A DNA stretch of 64,000 nt from Ridgeia piscesae (GCA_025642075.2 JAODUO010000849.1:133501-197500); one strand, 5' to 3'; shown: positions 36,911-51,300, numbered from the stretch's first letter. Made by a program: numbers and translations. The notes: generated from the sequence alone by a model not told the origin.

Positions 36911-38309
36911 AAGGATTAGGACTAATTTGTCCAACGCAGTAGTGAGGGACTTCAAAATGGATGGCAGGGTAACGGAGCCTAAGGGCAGTTGTATTTGGCA
37001 GGCGTGTCGTGGGTGCAGTATTCACCGTCATTTCAGACAAATATATATTCTGATATTAAATACAGTATCATTAAAATGCGGAACAGACGGTGTCGTTCTA
37101 AAGCAATCGCGTTCAATATCGAAACATCCACACACACGAAATGAAAATCTTCAATGCACAGCTTCGAATTCCAGGAACGACACGTACGTGTGCGTGTGTG
37201 ACGTCATCGCTGCACCCGCAGACACAGTCAACCACGAGGCAAGACGTGGCGTGACTGTGTATTACCTAATGTCTGCGAGACAATAGGGTCAAACTAGACC
37301 GGCTCGCTTCAACCGTCTGTCTGACCAGTCGACCAGGTTGGAACGGCACCGTGTTGTGTTTCCGCCTGACTGCGCCATCTGGGTTGATCCATGGAATATC
37401 GGCGACCGTCAAGTCGAGACAGAGTCCTCACGAAAATACCACCGATGCCAGATTTATTTGAACGGACTGTGTCTTGTCTTCTGCATTTAACACGGTAAAC
37501 TCACAGAGACCAGTGCCGCCACTCCCTCTCTCCACACGAGCGTCCTACGAGAATGTCATGCCACGACCACGAGACACTGCATGCGGCCACGGCCCAGCAA
37601 GGTAGATAGACAGCTAGGACCTAGGCGGATAAGCGTGTTTATTTTCTCCACAATTATTGTAAGCATCCAGTATAGAATAATGCTACAAACAGAGCATACA
37701 CATAAACGTATAACTTAAATCTAACGCTACATTTATGAAAATCAAGGTTGTAAGATATATGCTGTAGGAGACTCTTATTCAAACTGGAATTCAGACAGGA
37801 AGGGCAGATTTTGTCAATATGGTGGAATGTTGTAGTTTAGAGGGGACAAAACGGTTAAGGCAACAAATACTAAATAGTTACCATATATTATGTATACATT
37901 AATGCGACAGTGTTCGTAAATTCCAATTCCATTTTACTATTCTCAGTTATCGAATAATATCTGCGTAGGCAGATACGCGGAACTGGATTAATAAAACCTC
38001 GTAACGTTGGCCTTCCTCTCAGTCTTTTACAAATGTTGCAAGCAACGCATTCCTTAAAATAAGATCAACAATACATTATTAATCGTCGCAGGGAAATTGT
38101 GTATATTCTGTCCGTACAAGGCATACCACACATCAATAAACATGCAATAGTATAACACCATATCAGAAAATCACACAAGTGCAAATGTAAAGCATACATA
38201 AAACACCCACATACGACAGCACGCTCGTTGTCTTTTTTAAATTCTCAGTTCTTAAGTCTCTTTTGGTTAAACGATAGTCTCACTACCGGAACAAGGCAAA
38301 CATGAACAA

Positions 38310-38372
38310 GCATGGTAGAGCTCCTGGCTATACCATCTGGTAGTTCGATTCCTTGTGGTGCTTTTTGGACCT
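38310..38372 (+). repeat. Possible tRNA-derived SINE fragment
   Basis: TGGTAGAGCTCCTGG resembles a pol III box A, and GTTCGATTCC about 28 bp further matches the box B core, followed by a T run. A cloverleaf does not fold well (the spacing is short and the acceptor stem is not convincing), so I do not call a tRNA gene. Confidence 0.25.
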
Positions 38373-39356
38373 GTTTTCACATTCCGGCATCAGTTGGTCA
38401 CACTAGACCTATGTGTGTTGGTCTACAATGATGCATGGCACACCTATGTCGCAGTTCGTCATCGTATTGAGGCGTGCTCAGCGCATGCTGAACCGTGCAC
38501 AGCGCATGTCTTCGCGTGGGTAGACACCACTAAGGCGCGAGACAGTCGCAATTCGATCTGCATCACGTGAAACGCTATACTGTTACATCGATTCGCCAAA
38601 TGTCAACACAAGTGTTAACGATGTGATGCAATGGAACTAAAACGTCGGTTACGGTTGTCGGATACCCATGTAGATGAAGTTGTTTGAAGTGATTTGCCGC
38701 GTTGTAAAATGTTTAGTATAGTAAGCACATAAAAGGATACTGGAATGGAATTGCTTTGTGTTAATTCATTGGGTGTGTTTTTTGGGCGCGGTATTCGTGG
38801 ACACGCCAGGCACTTTGGTGAAACATAATTGGGGGGTTAACCATATTTCGTATGACTGAAGTGGTCAACTATTGTCATATACATGATGCATTGGTGACTT
38901 ATATCCGTCAAACCCTCACCCAGTTTCATTTGTAGTCGAGTCTTGGCGGAAGTTAATCGGACCTTTATCATGCATAGTTGTGGTGGTATTAAACAATACA
39001 CGTAAAGTTGGCGTGTTATATAAAACGATATTTGATATACAGATGTGGTGGTAGTAAACGGTATGGCGTATTACGTAAAGCGATATTTAATCTTGAATGA
39101 ACATGAACAGTGACTGACCATGGCGCGGCATTACGTTGCAGGCACCGATGTTCTGCTACAGCAAGTCGTCAACTAGTCGCTAGATAACACCAACCACATC
39201 AACCACAACGCGTCTCGCCTGCGGAGACGACCGCCACCGACAGAGACAGAGACAAAGACAGGGACTCCCTCGCGCAGCGAACCAGCGATTCAAATACCCA
39301 GGTAAAGACCCCGGTGTTCTACCCCATTGCATCGTCTTGCTCCTTCCGTGCGGAAC

Positions 39357-39767
39357 ATGGACAGGGAGACCCCGAAATCGCCGCAGACCCCCGAGGGCCT
39401 CCGACGCATCTCGACGATGGACGAACGCTGGATGACGTCGTACATGAGCACGACACCGGCGGCCATCATGGATTTCGGCCAGGACGTGGTCGGTTGGTCG
39501 GCGACCGGTAACGTGACCGGAAACCGGCGTCACACCGGAAGTAGCGGCGAGCTGTCGTCGGACGACGAGACGGGCCGAGTGAGCCCGCCGACGTGGCTGC
39601 GGTCATGGCTGGACAACGGGTCCAGCGCGGTCAAGAGGACGCCCGCGCCGGCACCGGGGCGTCCGGGCGTCGACGCATGCGCGTTGGGCAGGAACGCACT
39701 CGATCCGATTCGCAAGATGAAGTTTACGTCGCGAGATCTCAACGCCGTCGCGCCGTCGTACTGGTAG
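39357..39767 (+). CDS. P33MONOX-like unit B, first exon / short form (136 aa)
   Basis: ATG at 39357 has strong context (GAACATGG) and an in-frame TAA at 39303 upstream, so the start is well fixed. The stretch is GC-rich and codon-biased compared with its surroundings. Read through, it codes 136 aa to TAG at 39765-39767. The start (GLRRISTMDERWMTSYMSTTP, then VVGW at 44-47) resembles the KIAA1191/P33MONOX N-terminus (RRAVSYDD, MTPPP, VPW). The end SRDLNAVAPSYW resembles that family's end RDLNVLTP. A donor GTAACG at 39508 (phase 1) allows splicing to the exon at 51715. P33MONOX has been described in vertebrates as a putative NADPH-dependent monooxygenase, but no cofactor fold is visible here and most of the chain looks disordered. 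Confidence 0.65.
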   Translation: MDRETPKSPQTPEGLRRISTMDERWMTSYMSTTPAAIMDFGQDVVGWSATGNVTGNRRHTGSSGELSSDDETGRVSPPTWLRSWLDNGSSAVKRTPAPAPGRPGVDACALGRNALDPIRKMKFTSRDLNAVAPSYW

Positions 39768-40545
39768 CGGCTACAGTTGGCGGCAACGTCGGTCGGCGGT
39801 GTGTGATGCGGATTTGGGACCCCGAATAACCCGTAAACGACCCTAAATGTAACTCCCGACGGAATTCATTGGACACGGCACATACTTGTGCATACGGTTT
39901 CGATTTAATTTTGACAGGGTATTGTGGCACCTTATTTGTGCATATGTTGGTTACGTTTTGGAATTGTTTGAGTGAACCGAAAGTGAAAGTTAACCACAAT
40001 AAGCACTTGGTTTCAGGGTGCATCGTCATGAGTCGCCATACCTGTATATCGGTGTGCGTAACACTGGCATTGCGCAGAAGCGTGTACCGAAATTATAGTT
40101 GTTCTCACGCTAAATAATCCGAATAGTTTTAGCAAAACAAACAAATCGGTTTCTTGTCGTTTATATAGTGAAAATCTATTTAAAACCATACTTTAAAACC
40201 ATATGTCCACATACCCCAAATTCGCATCACACCGACAGCCCCGTGGTTCACTAACAAGACCCCTCAATGTTTCTGAATGGATCAAGGTTCCTTTTATAAA
40301 CACAACCAGAGTGAGCATGAAATCCACCTAGATGTATTTGGCATTTAAACTTCTCCTCATTGGAGCGACATGCAACGGTATTCACTAAAAATGTAATATG
40401 GTTATCATGCCCTCAGTTTCTCTGTCCCAGCATCCTTTAGGGTTATTAGACCCCATGGTATATTTCGTCATCGTAGACGTTGGAAAATGGGGAAGTATCG
40501 GAGTATTCTATATAAATGTTGTATGACAGGCAAATTATCTCAGTG

Positions 40546-40700
<155 letters not shown>

Positions 40701-43658
40701 GGTGTGTCATGGCAAATTACTCCTGATGTTATGCAACTCTAACTAGAATCGTGTCATTCTGCGTGTGAGTCAAACTATTGATCTGTCCGTCTATCGACAT
40801 TAACACTTATCGCTTTATGCATGTAAGGTGTAGGCTTTAGTGTTTCTGACACGAAACGATGTGACTGTACATAGGTGTGGAAATCGGTTTTGTTCGTGAT
40901 AACGGAATCATCTCGTTATGTGGTTTGACAGAGTTTCGTTCTCGGCTCGTGTATAATGCCGTCAATATGCAATAACATATAAAATGACGTTATAATTTTA
41001 AGAATGTTGATGTGAATTAAAAAGGCAGCATACATGCATGCTCTTTTAATTCATATCGGCACACTGACAGTGCAAAATCGTAGGTGTACAAATGCAAGTG
41101 TATAATCACCGTTTATAAGATGACATATTATTTCCACATCACGTGAGATGTCAAGTTCAAAACATAAACACATGTTATGACCCTTTATTTTGAAAGACCA
41201 CTTTAAAAATAGGAAAACGGTTCCCTTTGAAAAGGTCACTTTAAAATGGAACAAACTGTACCCGTTTTGCGGATAAGTATTCTATAAAATGAATGGTCAA
41301 TAAGGCCAGCGAATGCGCTTCACTTGACCTACTCTACCAAAAACAAAAATCGAAAAACGAATAAAATAATAGGCAATTGTATTTACTATCGTAATACACT
41401 GTATAACATTCGTATACATATATAAGCCATCACAGAGTTGTAAAAAAAGCACACGCAGGCGGCTATATAGACTACAGTCAGGACTTCGCATGATTACAAA
41501 TCGTACATGAATGCGTATCTAGACATCCTTCGGTATTGTGTGTGGCCAAATATACAGAATCTGAAATGTAGAGATATCGTCACAGGCACCTTACTAATGA
41601 GGTTCTACGAAGTATTTGGTTGTAATTCGTTGTGTCGCTGTAATGTTTGTTCTTGTTTATTTTTTCAGGTTTGTTGCATTGGAAATATTAGTGGTGTATG
41701 GTGGCGGTTGTTTGTGATTCGTCGTTTGTGTTGCTGTAGCATTATACCATGCCGTTGGACAGGTTTGTTGGTTTGCTAACAATTATCACTTTAAGAGGCA
41801 ATTAACGCGTGTGTGTGCGTGCTTGCTTGCGTGCGTGCGTGTGTGCGTGCATGTGTTCTGCTGCGACTGCATGTGTATTACTTGTATGTGCGTGCGTGTG
41901 TGTTACATACGACCGTTTGTGTGTGCGTCTGTACTGTCCCATGTGTCAACCACTGGATGTGTTCGTGTGTAGAGACTTAATTGGTTGTATTCTGTATGAG
42001 TGATTACTCCCCGAAAGTTTCGGCTCATGCAGTTAAAGTTGCTTCCTGAAATTGTCCATTTTTAACACAATTGCCGACTGAATCAAACAAAGCTATGCCC
42101 GATGTTCCTTTTTTGGCACGTTAATGCATACACGTTGAAGGCGCTGCAATTTAATAAAAAAAGTCAATTTTCTGATAATGATTGGCAACGCTGTGGACAA
42201 AGCAGCGAACAGGGGGGGTCCTTTGTATGCAAAACGAGGCCAACTACTTGTTGTGTAAAGTAGAAATTGGTTTGATTACAAAATACAACACATGAATTGA
42301 GAGCTTATGACCATTGTTAAACTTGACCGGTCTGCAACGTTGCTTTCCGAGGTGCAGTAGCTAAACCTAGGAGACGATGATGTACCCCCTTCCCCCCGTC
42401 GGTCCATCAGCGCAGTGCTGGGATCCATCACAGGACTTTCTTGTGAACGTATCCAATCACACCGACTAGTTAATGCGACAGCCGTAGTGTAACTCTAAGA
42501 CATTCATTCTGTCGTGCACATTTCGTTGAATTAAGGGTAAGATATGCTTACACGTGTACCACCCTAGTAAATCATATATACGTAACAAATGTTGGCAGGG
42601 AAAAACCTGCTGGAAATCATTCACGTAATTAGGATAGTGACGTCAAATTATGGTTTCCATGAAATATTGTTTACGTTATATTCCATCTGATACCACATGT
42701 CATCGCCGTGTGTGAATGTGACACATTCTTGGTTCCAAGTAATGTCGGTTACCCATGACCTGCGTACGTATTAGCCATCAATCAGAGACAGACGTTGACG
42801 TCCGAGCAAACTCGAAATCTTTTTATCCGTCGATTATATAGTTAAGTCAGTTTCATTTCCCTGGCTGTTCAAGTACATTTTGGCAAGTATGTCATACGAC
42901 ATTATATTTCGTACGTACATTCTTGTAATTGATAGCCCATCGATCGTGTGTTTAATGCCGGCATTATGACGCCCAAGGCGTCAGTACGTATGCATTACAG
43001 ACATACGTAATTATGTACACACATCGACTGTCTTTTTATGAACGGCGCGACCCGAGTAAACGGTAAATTACCATAGTTCCAAGTAAATGTACGTGTGACA
43101 AGACACTCCAGCGCGGTCACAACTTGTCATCCGGCGGAACTTGGACTCTTGAGGGGGCTCCAGATCTGTTTAGGGGGTGGGCTGTATATATTGTTTAACT
43201 CTCCCATGTTGGCGTGAAGGTGTCGATGGAGATTTTGTGTTAACCCCACGGATTTGCACGCCCATCAGCCGCGAACGCTAACCAGATTCGGACGTATGCA
43301 ACAGACGAAAGGGTAAGAAACTTGCACCGAGAAAGGAGGAAGGTTTGTTGATCCGTGAAAAGAAGTGCAAGGGGAAGCCAACTGAGAGATGGAGAGAGTG
43401 GGTTTAGGGGCGGAGGGATGAAGGGAGTGATGGACGGACCTAGAAAGGTAGGGAGGGAGGGAGGGAGGGAGGGAGGAGAGAGAGAGAGAGAGAGATGGAG
43501 ACAGAGAAGGGGAAAGCGAGGGATAGAAAATTGATTTTGGAAGGTGACGAAACAGTAGAAACCCCTCCAGAGATTCGTCGGACGCACATATCTACGTACG
43601 TATGCGGCCAAACCCCAAAGGTCTCGGGGGGGGACACATGACCCCATGCAGACCCTCA

Positions 43659-43659
<1 letters not shown>

Positions 43660-43713
<54 letters not shown>
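43660..43713. repeat. (TG)n(TA)n(CA)n microsatellite
   Basis: A symmetric tract: TG units, then TA units, then CA units, so it can fold back on itself. A short (GGGA)n/(GA)n tract lies at 43449-43495. Confidence 0.9.
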
Positions 43714-43714
<1 letters not shown>

Positions 43715-44557
43715 TACATAATGCCGATGTCAGATGTGTTAATAAATATCGTTTCTTTAAGAAACGGCCATATATTTCAATTCACTTGAATTCAACTTGT
43801 GTCTGTTTTCTTCCATGCTGAAATACCGTTATTTACATGCAGACGCCTATATTAAAATGCATAGAACTACAGTATATAAGCCTACACGCGCGCACACGAA
43901 CGCGCACACAAACATACGTATTGACGCACGCACACACGCGCACACACATACATGGGTGTCGATTGGCGGGGTACGATGGGGATGCCTCCCAACTTTTACA
44001 GTTCAGAAAAACAAATTTACAGGCATATTGCGAGACTGCATGATCACTCTCCTCTCTTAAAAACTTACATCGGTCTAGTACTTTAATATACCATTTCAAA
44101 TATAAACTTCCGACTACCCAGTGGAAAATCACTAGATACATTGCCTGGTTGGCCGCAGCGCGCTACTTAATCTTAGTCCAGTAAATATTCATTATGCCGG
44201 GCTCTATCATTTTGCACCTTTGTGTTGATATATTAATAGGCTCTATAGCCATCAAGCACATTATAGGTGATTATTTTTTTATTTGCCCTGTCACGCCTTG
44301 GATTGCAGCCTGGTCGCGCTGGTGGATACATATCGCCTACGGCGGAATCAGCACTTTGTGTAATTTTATTTTATTTGAGTGATGACAAATTTCTTTGCCA
44401 AAAGATGGGATTGGGAAGTCCTACACAGGCACCCCTGTAACCTCTGCATCTTGTCACTCTGTGAATCAGGCAAGTAGTTATATGGGTCCAAAGTCTATAC
44501 CCTACACCTTTTCAGTGATTGGGGCGGGCCATGGCCCCTATTCAAATACATATAGCC

Positions 44558-44746
<189 letters not shown>

Positions 44747-44966
44747 AATTGACCAGTCCCCCATCCCCCCACTTTTAAAACCGGATCGACGCCCCTGCAC
44801 AACACACATTTAATATTTCAATTACAGACTAATTTAGATAGATATCTGAAAAAAATGCTCATGTTTAAAATACATGAAAATTAACGCATTTAATTAAATT
44901 TTATTCATCACGTCATATGTCATTTGCATTAATTGTTTATACACACGTATATATCTATATATTGCT

Positions 44967-45157
44967 GCCCGTCCGGATAGCATCTCTCGGTGTTTACTTA
45001 AACTGTGTGCCGACCAGCTGTCGGGTGAATTCACAGACATATTCAATGTGTCTCTTTCCCAATGTATAATCCTTCATTGCTTCATTCCTGTTCCCAAGAA
45101 ATCTACAGCCTCTTGTTTAAACGATTACAGGCCTGTTGCCTTGACTTCTGTAGCAGC
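44967..45157 (+). pseudogene. LINE reverse transcriptase fragment (N-terminal RT)
   Basis: The plus strand codes [20 protein letters not shown], then [20 protein letters not shown] and VALTSV. This is the start of a LINE reverse transcriptase domain (IxPVPKK...[11 protein letters not shown]). A few residues are missing between the Cys-rich part and IPVPKK, and coding character is lost after 45157. It is a short dead fragment. Confidence 0.75.
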
Positions 45158-45651
45158 GCCTGTTAGGAAGAGCCACTCTCATCTCTCAACCTCTTCCATC
45201 TAGTCGCCGATTCAGATCCATCAAAACCAGGACCAACCGCTTTAGTACTAGCTTTTCCCCTTAGCCGTCAAAACAGAAGTGATTTTTCTCCCACCCGCAG
45301 CAAACACATATTCCACTTTCCGATGAGTTTTAGTGTGCATATTTTATCATAATTTATTATATATTATTTTATTTAATATTTTACATTTTAAGCTAATATA
45401 TTTGTACTAGATCGTATCAATTATTTATCGATGTTATAAAGATTTTTTTATTCGGACCTTTTTATGTGATTGTTCTAATTTATTTATTTTATTTAAAGTA
45501 GTAGTATATTTTATCATCATCGTTTGGTGCATGTTAATGTATTGTCATGTGAATATACTAGTACGACGACCAATATCATTACACATTCCAATGTTTTATT
45601 GTAACTACATTTAATGTGAACACATGACAATAAAGCTAAAACTATCTTTTT

Positions 45652-45654
<3 letters not shown>

Positions 45655-45725
<71 letters not shown>
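45655..45725. repeat. (TA)n microsatellite after a LINE-like tail
   Basis: A TA run follows ACAATAAAGCTAAAACTATC (45629-45648), which looks like a retroelement 3' end with its own AATAAA signal. Confidence 0.85.
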
Positions 45726-45729
<4 letters not shown>

Positions 45730-47390
45730 CCAGCAAGCGTAGACGCATAGATCTATTACGTTACAGTAAACTTGTTATTATTTTACTCTCTGCATGGTGC
45801 TCATGCAGTGATGCGTGGGCATGAATAGCCGTCTGTCACTCTGTGATATATCTGTAGTGTAGACCTAGGGCTAGGCTAAGTATCAACATCCGAGTCGTTA
45901 ATTTTGCCCGCATATCGTCTTTCGTGTGGAGCGATGCGTGATGTTTACATAATAAACGTAGCGAAAAAAGTGGCAACGGCAACGCCATGCACATGACCTC
46001 TCTCTCTCGCGGCTACGACAAAGTTGTAACCTGATTTCGGAGCGGATTGAACCGGCGAGTGTGACCTTCACCTTGGCACCGTAAGTATGTTGACGTTGGA
46101 ACTATGAGTATTTACTACGAAGGGTTCGTCGAGTATTGTCGCTGTTCAGCGTGTCGTGTTCGGTCTTGTCCACGACAAAGGGTAAGCAACGATGAAAAAA
46201 TGCTCCGAGTGGAGATAGACGGCGCTTGAGGGCGCTAGAGTGTCGAACGTATCACTATGGACAACGACATTTTTACAATATGGCAGCTGTGAAATGAAAC
46301 TGTGCAGGCGTGCGCGAGAGCTGTCACTCGCACATTGTTAATCCTTATTACTAGTTGTCGCACATACCATTAACATAGGTGAATTACTGAACCATATAAA
46401 ACATAATGATGGTATAAATATGGTGGAAATCACGGTATTATTCTGTACTAAACGATAGAAATATAGACAAATTAACGTGTAGCGTGACGGCAGTAACCGG
46501 TAACCAGCGCCCCCTGCCCTGGCTTCGCCTTAGCTTAGTCAGTTAGTGTACGGCTAGGTTAAGTCTACTAGTACTAAACTAGTGTGTACAGACAGAGTCA
46601 CACAAGACATGCGGCATACTATATGTGGAGCATACCACAATTGATTTATTATTGGTGATCATGTGAACGCTTTGTAAAAACTATTCATGATTGCAAGATA
46701 CTCCCTGACACTGTCGGTGTGTAGGACGAGGTATAAATAATACTTTTTAAAATTATTGATAATTGAACGTAACCAGCTCTATTGTCAAAATCACACTCTT
46801 CCAAACAGCAAATTGGCAGTCACAGTATATTATTATACCAGTGGGCGTTTGGAATATGTCATATACAGAACACCAACACTGATAATGTTGTCTTCATTTC
46901 CAGAAGGATAAATATAGTTTGACCTCGTGACCCATAGATGCAAGCATTAGATTTTATCTGACCCTTTGACACTGAAGCAGTCTTTATTGGGATTTTATAT
47001 AAGTAGAGAAAGAACACGAAGAGAATACCATAATATACTGTTGAGTGTTGTATTTCTATTTGTAATGTCATAAATTTATGTGACCCTACACAGGCACAAA
47101 GGTATCACACAAATCCCATAATGTCATCAACTAATCTTTAATATGCATAAGTGTTTCTTGACTAACTACATGCAGCAATATATGACAGCATAATATAAAC
47201 ATGCATTTAAAGTTATGAATATATCACATACTGACACGTAGCCACATCACCTGGCAACTATAATAATAATACTGACTTCTTATGCACCAATATCCTTGAA
47301 GATCAAGCTCAGTGGCACGATAAAACCAAGGGATTAAGCAAACTTGTAATCGTAAAACAATGCGTGAGTCATTGATGGACGGGGGAAGGT

Positions 47391-47536
47391 GCTAGGAAGC
47401 TAAGGAGGATAGGCAGCATTAAAGAGAGAGGTTTTTAGATGTCGGGAGAATAAAACTATATTAGCTAGGAAGCTAAGGAGGATAGGCAGCATTAAAGAGA
47501 TAGGTTTTTAGATGTCGGGAGAATAAAACTATATTA
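47391..47536. repeat. 73-bp tandem duplication within a LINE tail
   Basis: Two copies of a 73-bp unit (start GCTAGGAAGCTAAGGAGGAT) begin at 47391 and 47464 and differ at one position. The second copy runs into the LINE tail fragment at 47473-47676. Confidence 0.9.
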
Positions 47537-47676
47537 CCTTCTGATTTAACGCTGGCAGGAAGCGAATTCCAAACAGTTGGTGCGGCAACTGAGAAAGCTC
47601 GGGTCCCAGGAATATAAAGAGGGTTACTACTGGTTGAGCATAGCTGTCTGGAATTTCTTGCTAGAGTTAGCATCAC
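47473..47676 (-). pseudogene. LINE 3' tail fragment
   Basis: The minus strand reads YIPGTRAFSVAAPTVWNSLP, then ASVKSEGNIVLFSRHLKTYL and F. This is the usual C-terminal tail of a non-LTR retrotransposon protein. The reverse transcriptase itself is not adjacent. Confidence 0.8.
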
Positions 47677-48119
47677 ATATAGATATGCTGGTTGTGTAGA
47701 TGAGAGTGCTTCATTTTTTTCAGGTATCAGGTCTAGACCATTTATCCAGTAGGTGACACCACCTGTATGAGTAATTAAAGTTAGTTTATCTGCGGGTGTT
47801 TGGTGATGGCAATGGATTTGACCGGTTGTGGCTGGTTGGGGTCAACCACTGACCTCAGCTGTAATCAAAGTGAGTGGGTCAGTGGGTCCAATTGAGACGC
47901 CATGTTGCTGTGATATGTAAAAGATATTTCCTAACAATTGCGTTTACCTATTGTATTTTAAACATATATAATTCCTAGAATTTGTTTTTTCTTTACTCTA
48001 TCGTTTACGGTCATACTTTATTTATTAAAACTTTTCTCTCACGGACACCATGAGGGACAAATAAAATATTTTTTTAACGAACGGTGCAAAATAATTTCCC
48101 GGTCTGGTGCAATAAAGTA

Positions 48120-48228
48120 TTGTGTTGTGTTGTGTTGTGTTGTGTTGTGTTGTGTTGTGTTGTGTTGTTGTGTTGTGTTGTGTTGTGTTGTGTTGTGTTG
48201 TGTTGTGTTGTGTTGTGTTGTGTTGTGA
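48120..48228. repeat. (TTGTG)n microsatellite
   Basis: About 21 units of the pentamer TTGTG with one slip in the middle. Confidence 0.95.
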
Positions 48229-48320
48229 ATCATTGCATTGGCTCCCTGTGCACTATCGCATTATTTTCAAAAAAATTACACTTCCCTTCAACATTATGAA
48301 GATATGCCTCGGCAAAAAAA
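48225..48320 (+). pseudogene. LINE reverse transcriptase scrap
   Basis: Directly after the pentamer repeat, the plus strand reads ESLHWLPVHYRIIFKKI, the LHWLPVxxRI motif near the end of LINE reverse transcriptase proteins. Nothing else of the element is recognised. Confidence 0.55.
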
Positions 48321-51300
48321 CTTGTAACTTTCAACAGTGCATTCTGTGGGACCTTCACCAGGTTATAAAGTTCTCAACATCACCATACATATCAACATCA
48401 CCATACATGTCAGAATTTTTTACTCTTGACCACACTGGCCTGGACGGTCCAGCAATCTTCACATTGAATAAACACCTCATTTCGCAGGGTGCTGCTACCA
48501 GAGTCCTACTAGCCTCGCTCTGGTTTCAACATGGCCATAGCATGAATAGTGTGAATTAACAAGGTTCCACTCAAAACTGCTGTATATATTATATATATAC
48601 ATTATCCGACCTAATTATCACACAGTACACTTAAATGCACATATAAATGTGCACCGATATGAGAAAAGTGTGTGTGATAAGTGATATCACACAGTTGGCA
48701 GTCGCCAAACAAAAAATCTACTTTAAGCCAGGTGGCACAACTCATGACATCAGAACAAATAAAATACCTTTATTTGTCCCTCGTGGTGTCTGAGAGAGAA
48801 AAGTATTAATAAATAAAGTATGTTGTACACGAGAGTAAAGAAAAAACAAATTCTAGGAATGATATATGTTTAAAAATACAATAGGTAAATGCAATCGTTA
48901 GGAAATATCTTTTACATATCACAGCAACATGGCGTCTCAATTGGACCCACTGACCCACTCACTTTGATTACAGCTGCGGTCAGTGGTTGACCCCAACCAG
49001 CCACAACCGGTCAAATCCATTGCCATCCCCAAACACCCGCAGATAAACTAACTTTAATTACTCATACAGGTGGTGTCATCTACTTGATAAATGGTCTAGA
49101 CCTGATACCTGAAAAAGACAGTGCAGATATCTTCTTTCCATTTTCACACATTTGGCTTTTTTGAATACCGTCTTATTCCGTCTGTCTTTTTGTTGTTACT
49201 TAAATTATTATTATTTTATTTTTAGTATTCGTTTTCTCTTCTGGTTTGGTGTTGTTTCCTCCGTCTGATAATCAACTGTTATTATAGGCTGGATTCCCGC
49301 TGGAATTCCCCAAAATTGTTTTTGGTGGGGTGGGTATTTGCGCTGTTGTCACGACTACTTCGACTCGGTTAATTCCCACACTCACGCTATGGAATCCACC
49401 AGGGATAGTTAGTTTTGCTTAGCAAAAGGCCCTGACTGAGTAGAATTAGCCTTTTGACTATTCTAATGAGGCTATGCTGAAATAAAGAAGAAAGCGACAT
49501 ACAACAAATGTTAACTAGCCCTCATTCCGCAAGGGATCAAGGGGATTACGTTTTGAGTTAGAGCCTTTCAAAACATATCTCACTGAATCAAGGCTTTATG
49601 CAGGATAAAATATTTGCCTTCCAGTCACACTTTTTTAGTGGACATGTGGATGTTAACTCATATCAATACAAGCCATTTAAAATATGTTTTATGCCCTGAA
49701 ATAAACTACATACATACATGTGACACCCATCTACACCTATTTTTCAGGCCTAACTGATAATAATGTATGATTTTTGAAGACCTTTTATTTGCTTCTTAAT
49801 TTTTTACCCGTCCACTGCCTGTCCAGTGATATTTCTACCTGTCCACAATGAGTTTTACCCATCCAAAAGATGGGTGAACGGGTCTCAGCACTGCGTAAAG
49901 TAAATAAATTCAAGTGCTGTGGGTAAGCTGATGGCATTTAATTAAAACTTAATACTGGAGAATAAAGGGTTAATGGAAATTATGGTTTTGCTGGTTTTCT
50001 TCGGATTTCATTCAATTTCAGGAGACTCAGACAACCATAAGAGATAAAACAGGGCAAAGAACGAAACAAAATTATTGTGTGGTCAATGCTATATATTTAT
50101 TATGTCTCTGGCTGGGCCTGGCAAATGCTAATTTTGCAGACTAAGCATAATTTGTAAAATACTGCTCTGTTAAATGTCAAAGTTACATACATGCATAGCA
50201 ACTAGCAAGCAAATGAATAAAAAAGTCTTAATAATGCTTACAATTGTATTTTAAATCAAGCTGACGTCTCCTTGTCAAGGCAAAATGATGTCACGTGCTG
50301 CCAACTAGCGAATGGATTGCTTATTATAAGACAATGCTCGTTCGGGGAAACGCCGACAGGCAGATATGGTAACATCCAACTTTAATCACGCACGCACGAA
50401 CGAACGCACGCATGCACTCTCGCAAGCATCGAAAGAGCACAAACAACGTAGCAAATGTTTGCCTTTTATTACTTGCAGAATACAATAGACGACTACATTT
50501 GACTCGAAGATGACTGCTAATCCACAACTTCGTATCCAGAAATTCAGTTTGGGCGTCCTTTGTGTTCTTATATTCATCCCTTTGTTTTTTTGTAACGGTC
50601 TTCTTTCCGACACTTCGACCCGCCCTCCCACGATTTTGAACGTTTCACGTCACCGTTCCAACTTTGACTGGGTCTTGTTTTTCCTTTTCTTTTATCACTC
50701 TCTTGTACTGTCCATGATGTTTTTGTTAATCAGTCAATCTGGTAACGATTTTTGCCGATTGCCGTTTTGTATGCATTCCTTTACATATGATCGCTATATT
50801 GAGATTTACGTAAATAAGCAATCATTGGGATTTATGTAAACGCATGAAGGCTAAAATCACCGATGATTATGCAGTGCACGTGTTAAAAATATTGCGATGA
50901 CGGTAACCCGTGTGTAGTTATTGGTGTGTTACCATATTATGCCAACACGCACACGATTCCGTGTAAAAAAAAACTATGTCGTATTAAAACAAGATTTCTT
51001 ATTCCCCAACAGAAAAAAAATTCAACTCAGTCGACGTTTCGACCATCATCGGTGGCTTTCATCAGGAACTGTATGTTCTCTGCTCGCTCGCCACATGGTG
51101 GTCAAAGCGTCGACGTGAGTCGAAATTTAATAGTTGTGTCGTACCGCTACTTAGAGATTACTCTTACACAACGGCAGAGTAAATTAAGAGGGATTAACTT
51201 TGTACTGTTATAAGTAAATTTTAAATAAACACACTTATATAAAGTCCGATAGGTACAAACTTTATTTTACACTTCAAAATAAATGTAGTAAACTAACAGC

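Larger units (their letters stand above)
33538..39356. other. Region between candidate promoter and unit B first exon
   Basis: A LINE/SINE-type 3' tail occurs at about 35990-36090 and a copy of a dispersed repeat at 36500-36910. A weak tRNA-like segment is at 38310-38370. The open frame at 35096-35530 has no recognisable motif. I see no further exon with confidence. Confidence 0.4.
47713..49114. repeat. 1.4-kb inverted repeat with ~360-bp arms
   Basis: The left arm (47713-48076) and right arm (48753-49114) are reverse complements with roughly 85-90% identity by eye. Shared landmarks are CAGGTATCAGGTCTAGACC at the outer ends and the block around GGACAAATAAA at the inner ends. The 676-bp centre holds a TTGTG microsatellite and a LINE fragment. 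It may be two oppositely inserted copies of one repeat or a foldback transposon. Confidence 0.85.

Noticed and set aside
38310..38372. tRNA gene candidate
   Set aside because: Box-like words are present but the spacing is short and no acceptor stem pairs; kept only as a weak SINE-like repeat.
51000..51118. CGACGTTTCGACCATCATCGG-type word as found in some retroelements
   Set aside because: Only about 60 bp are suggestive; no reverse transcriptase or endonuclease sequence is adjacent.
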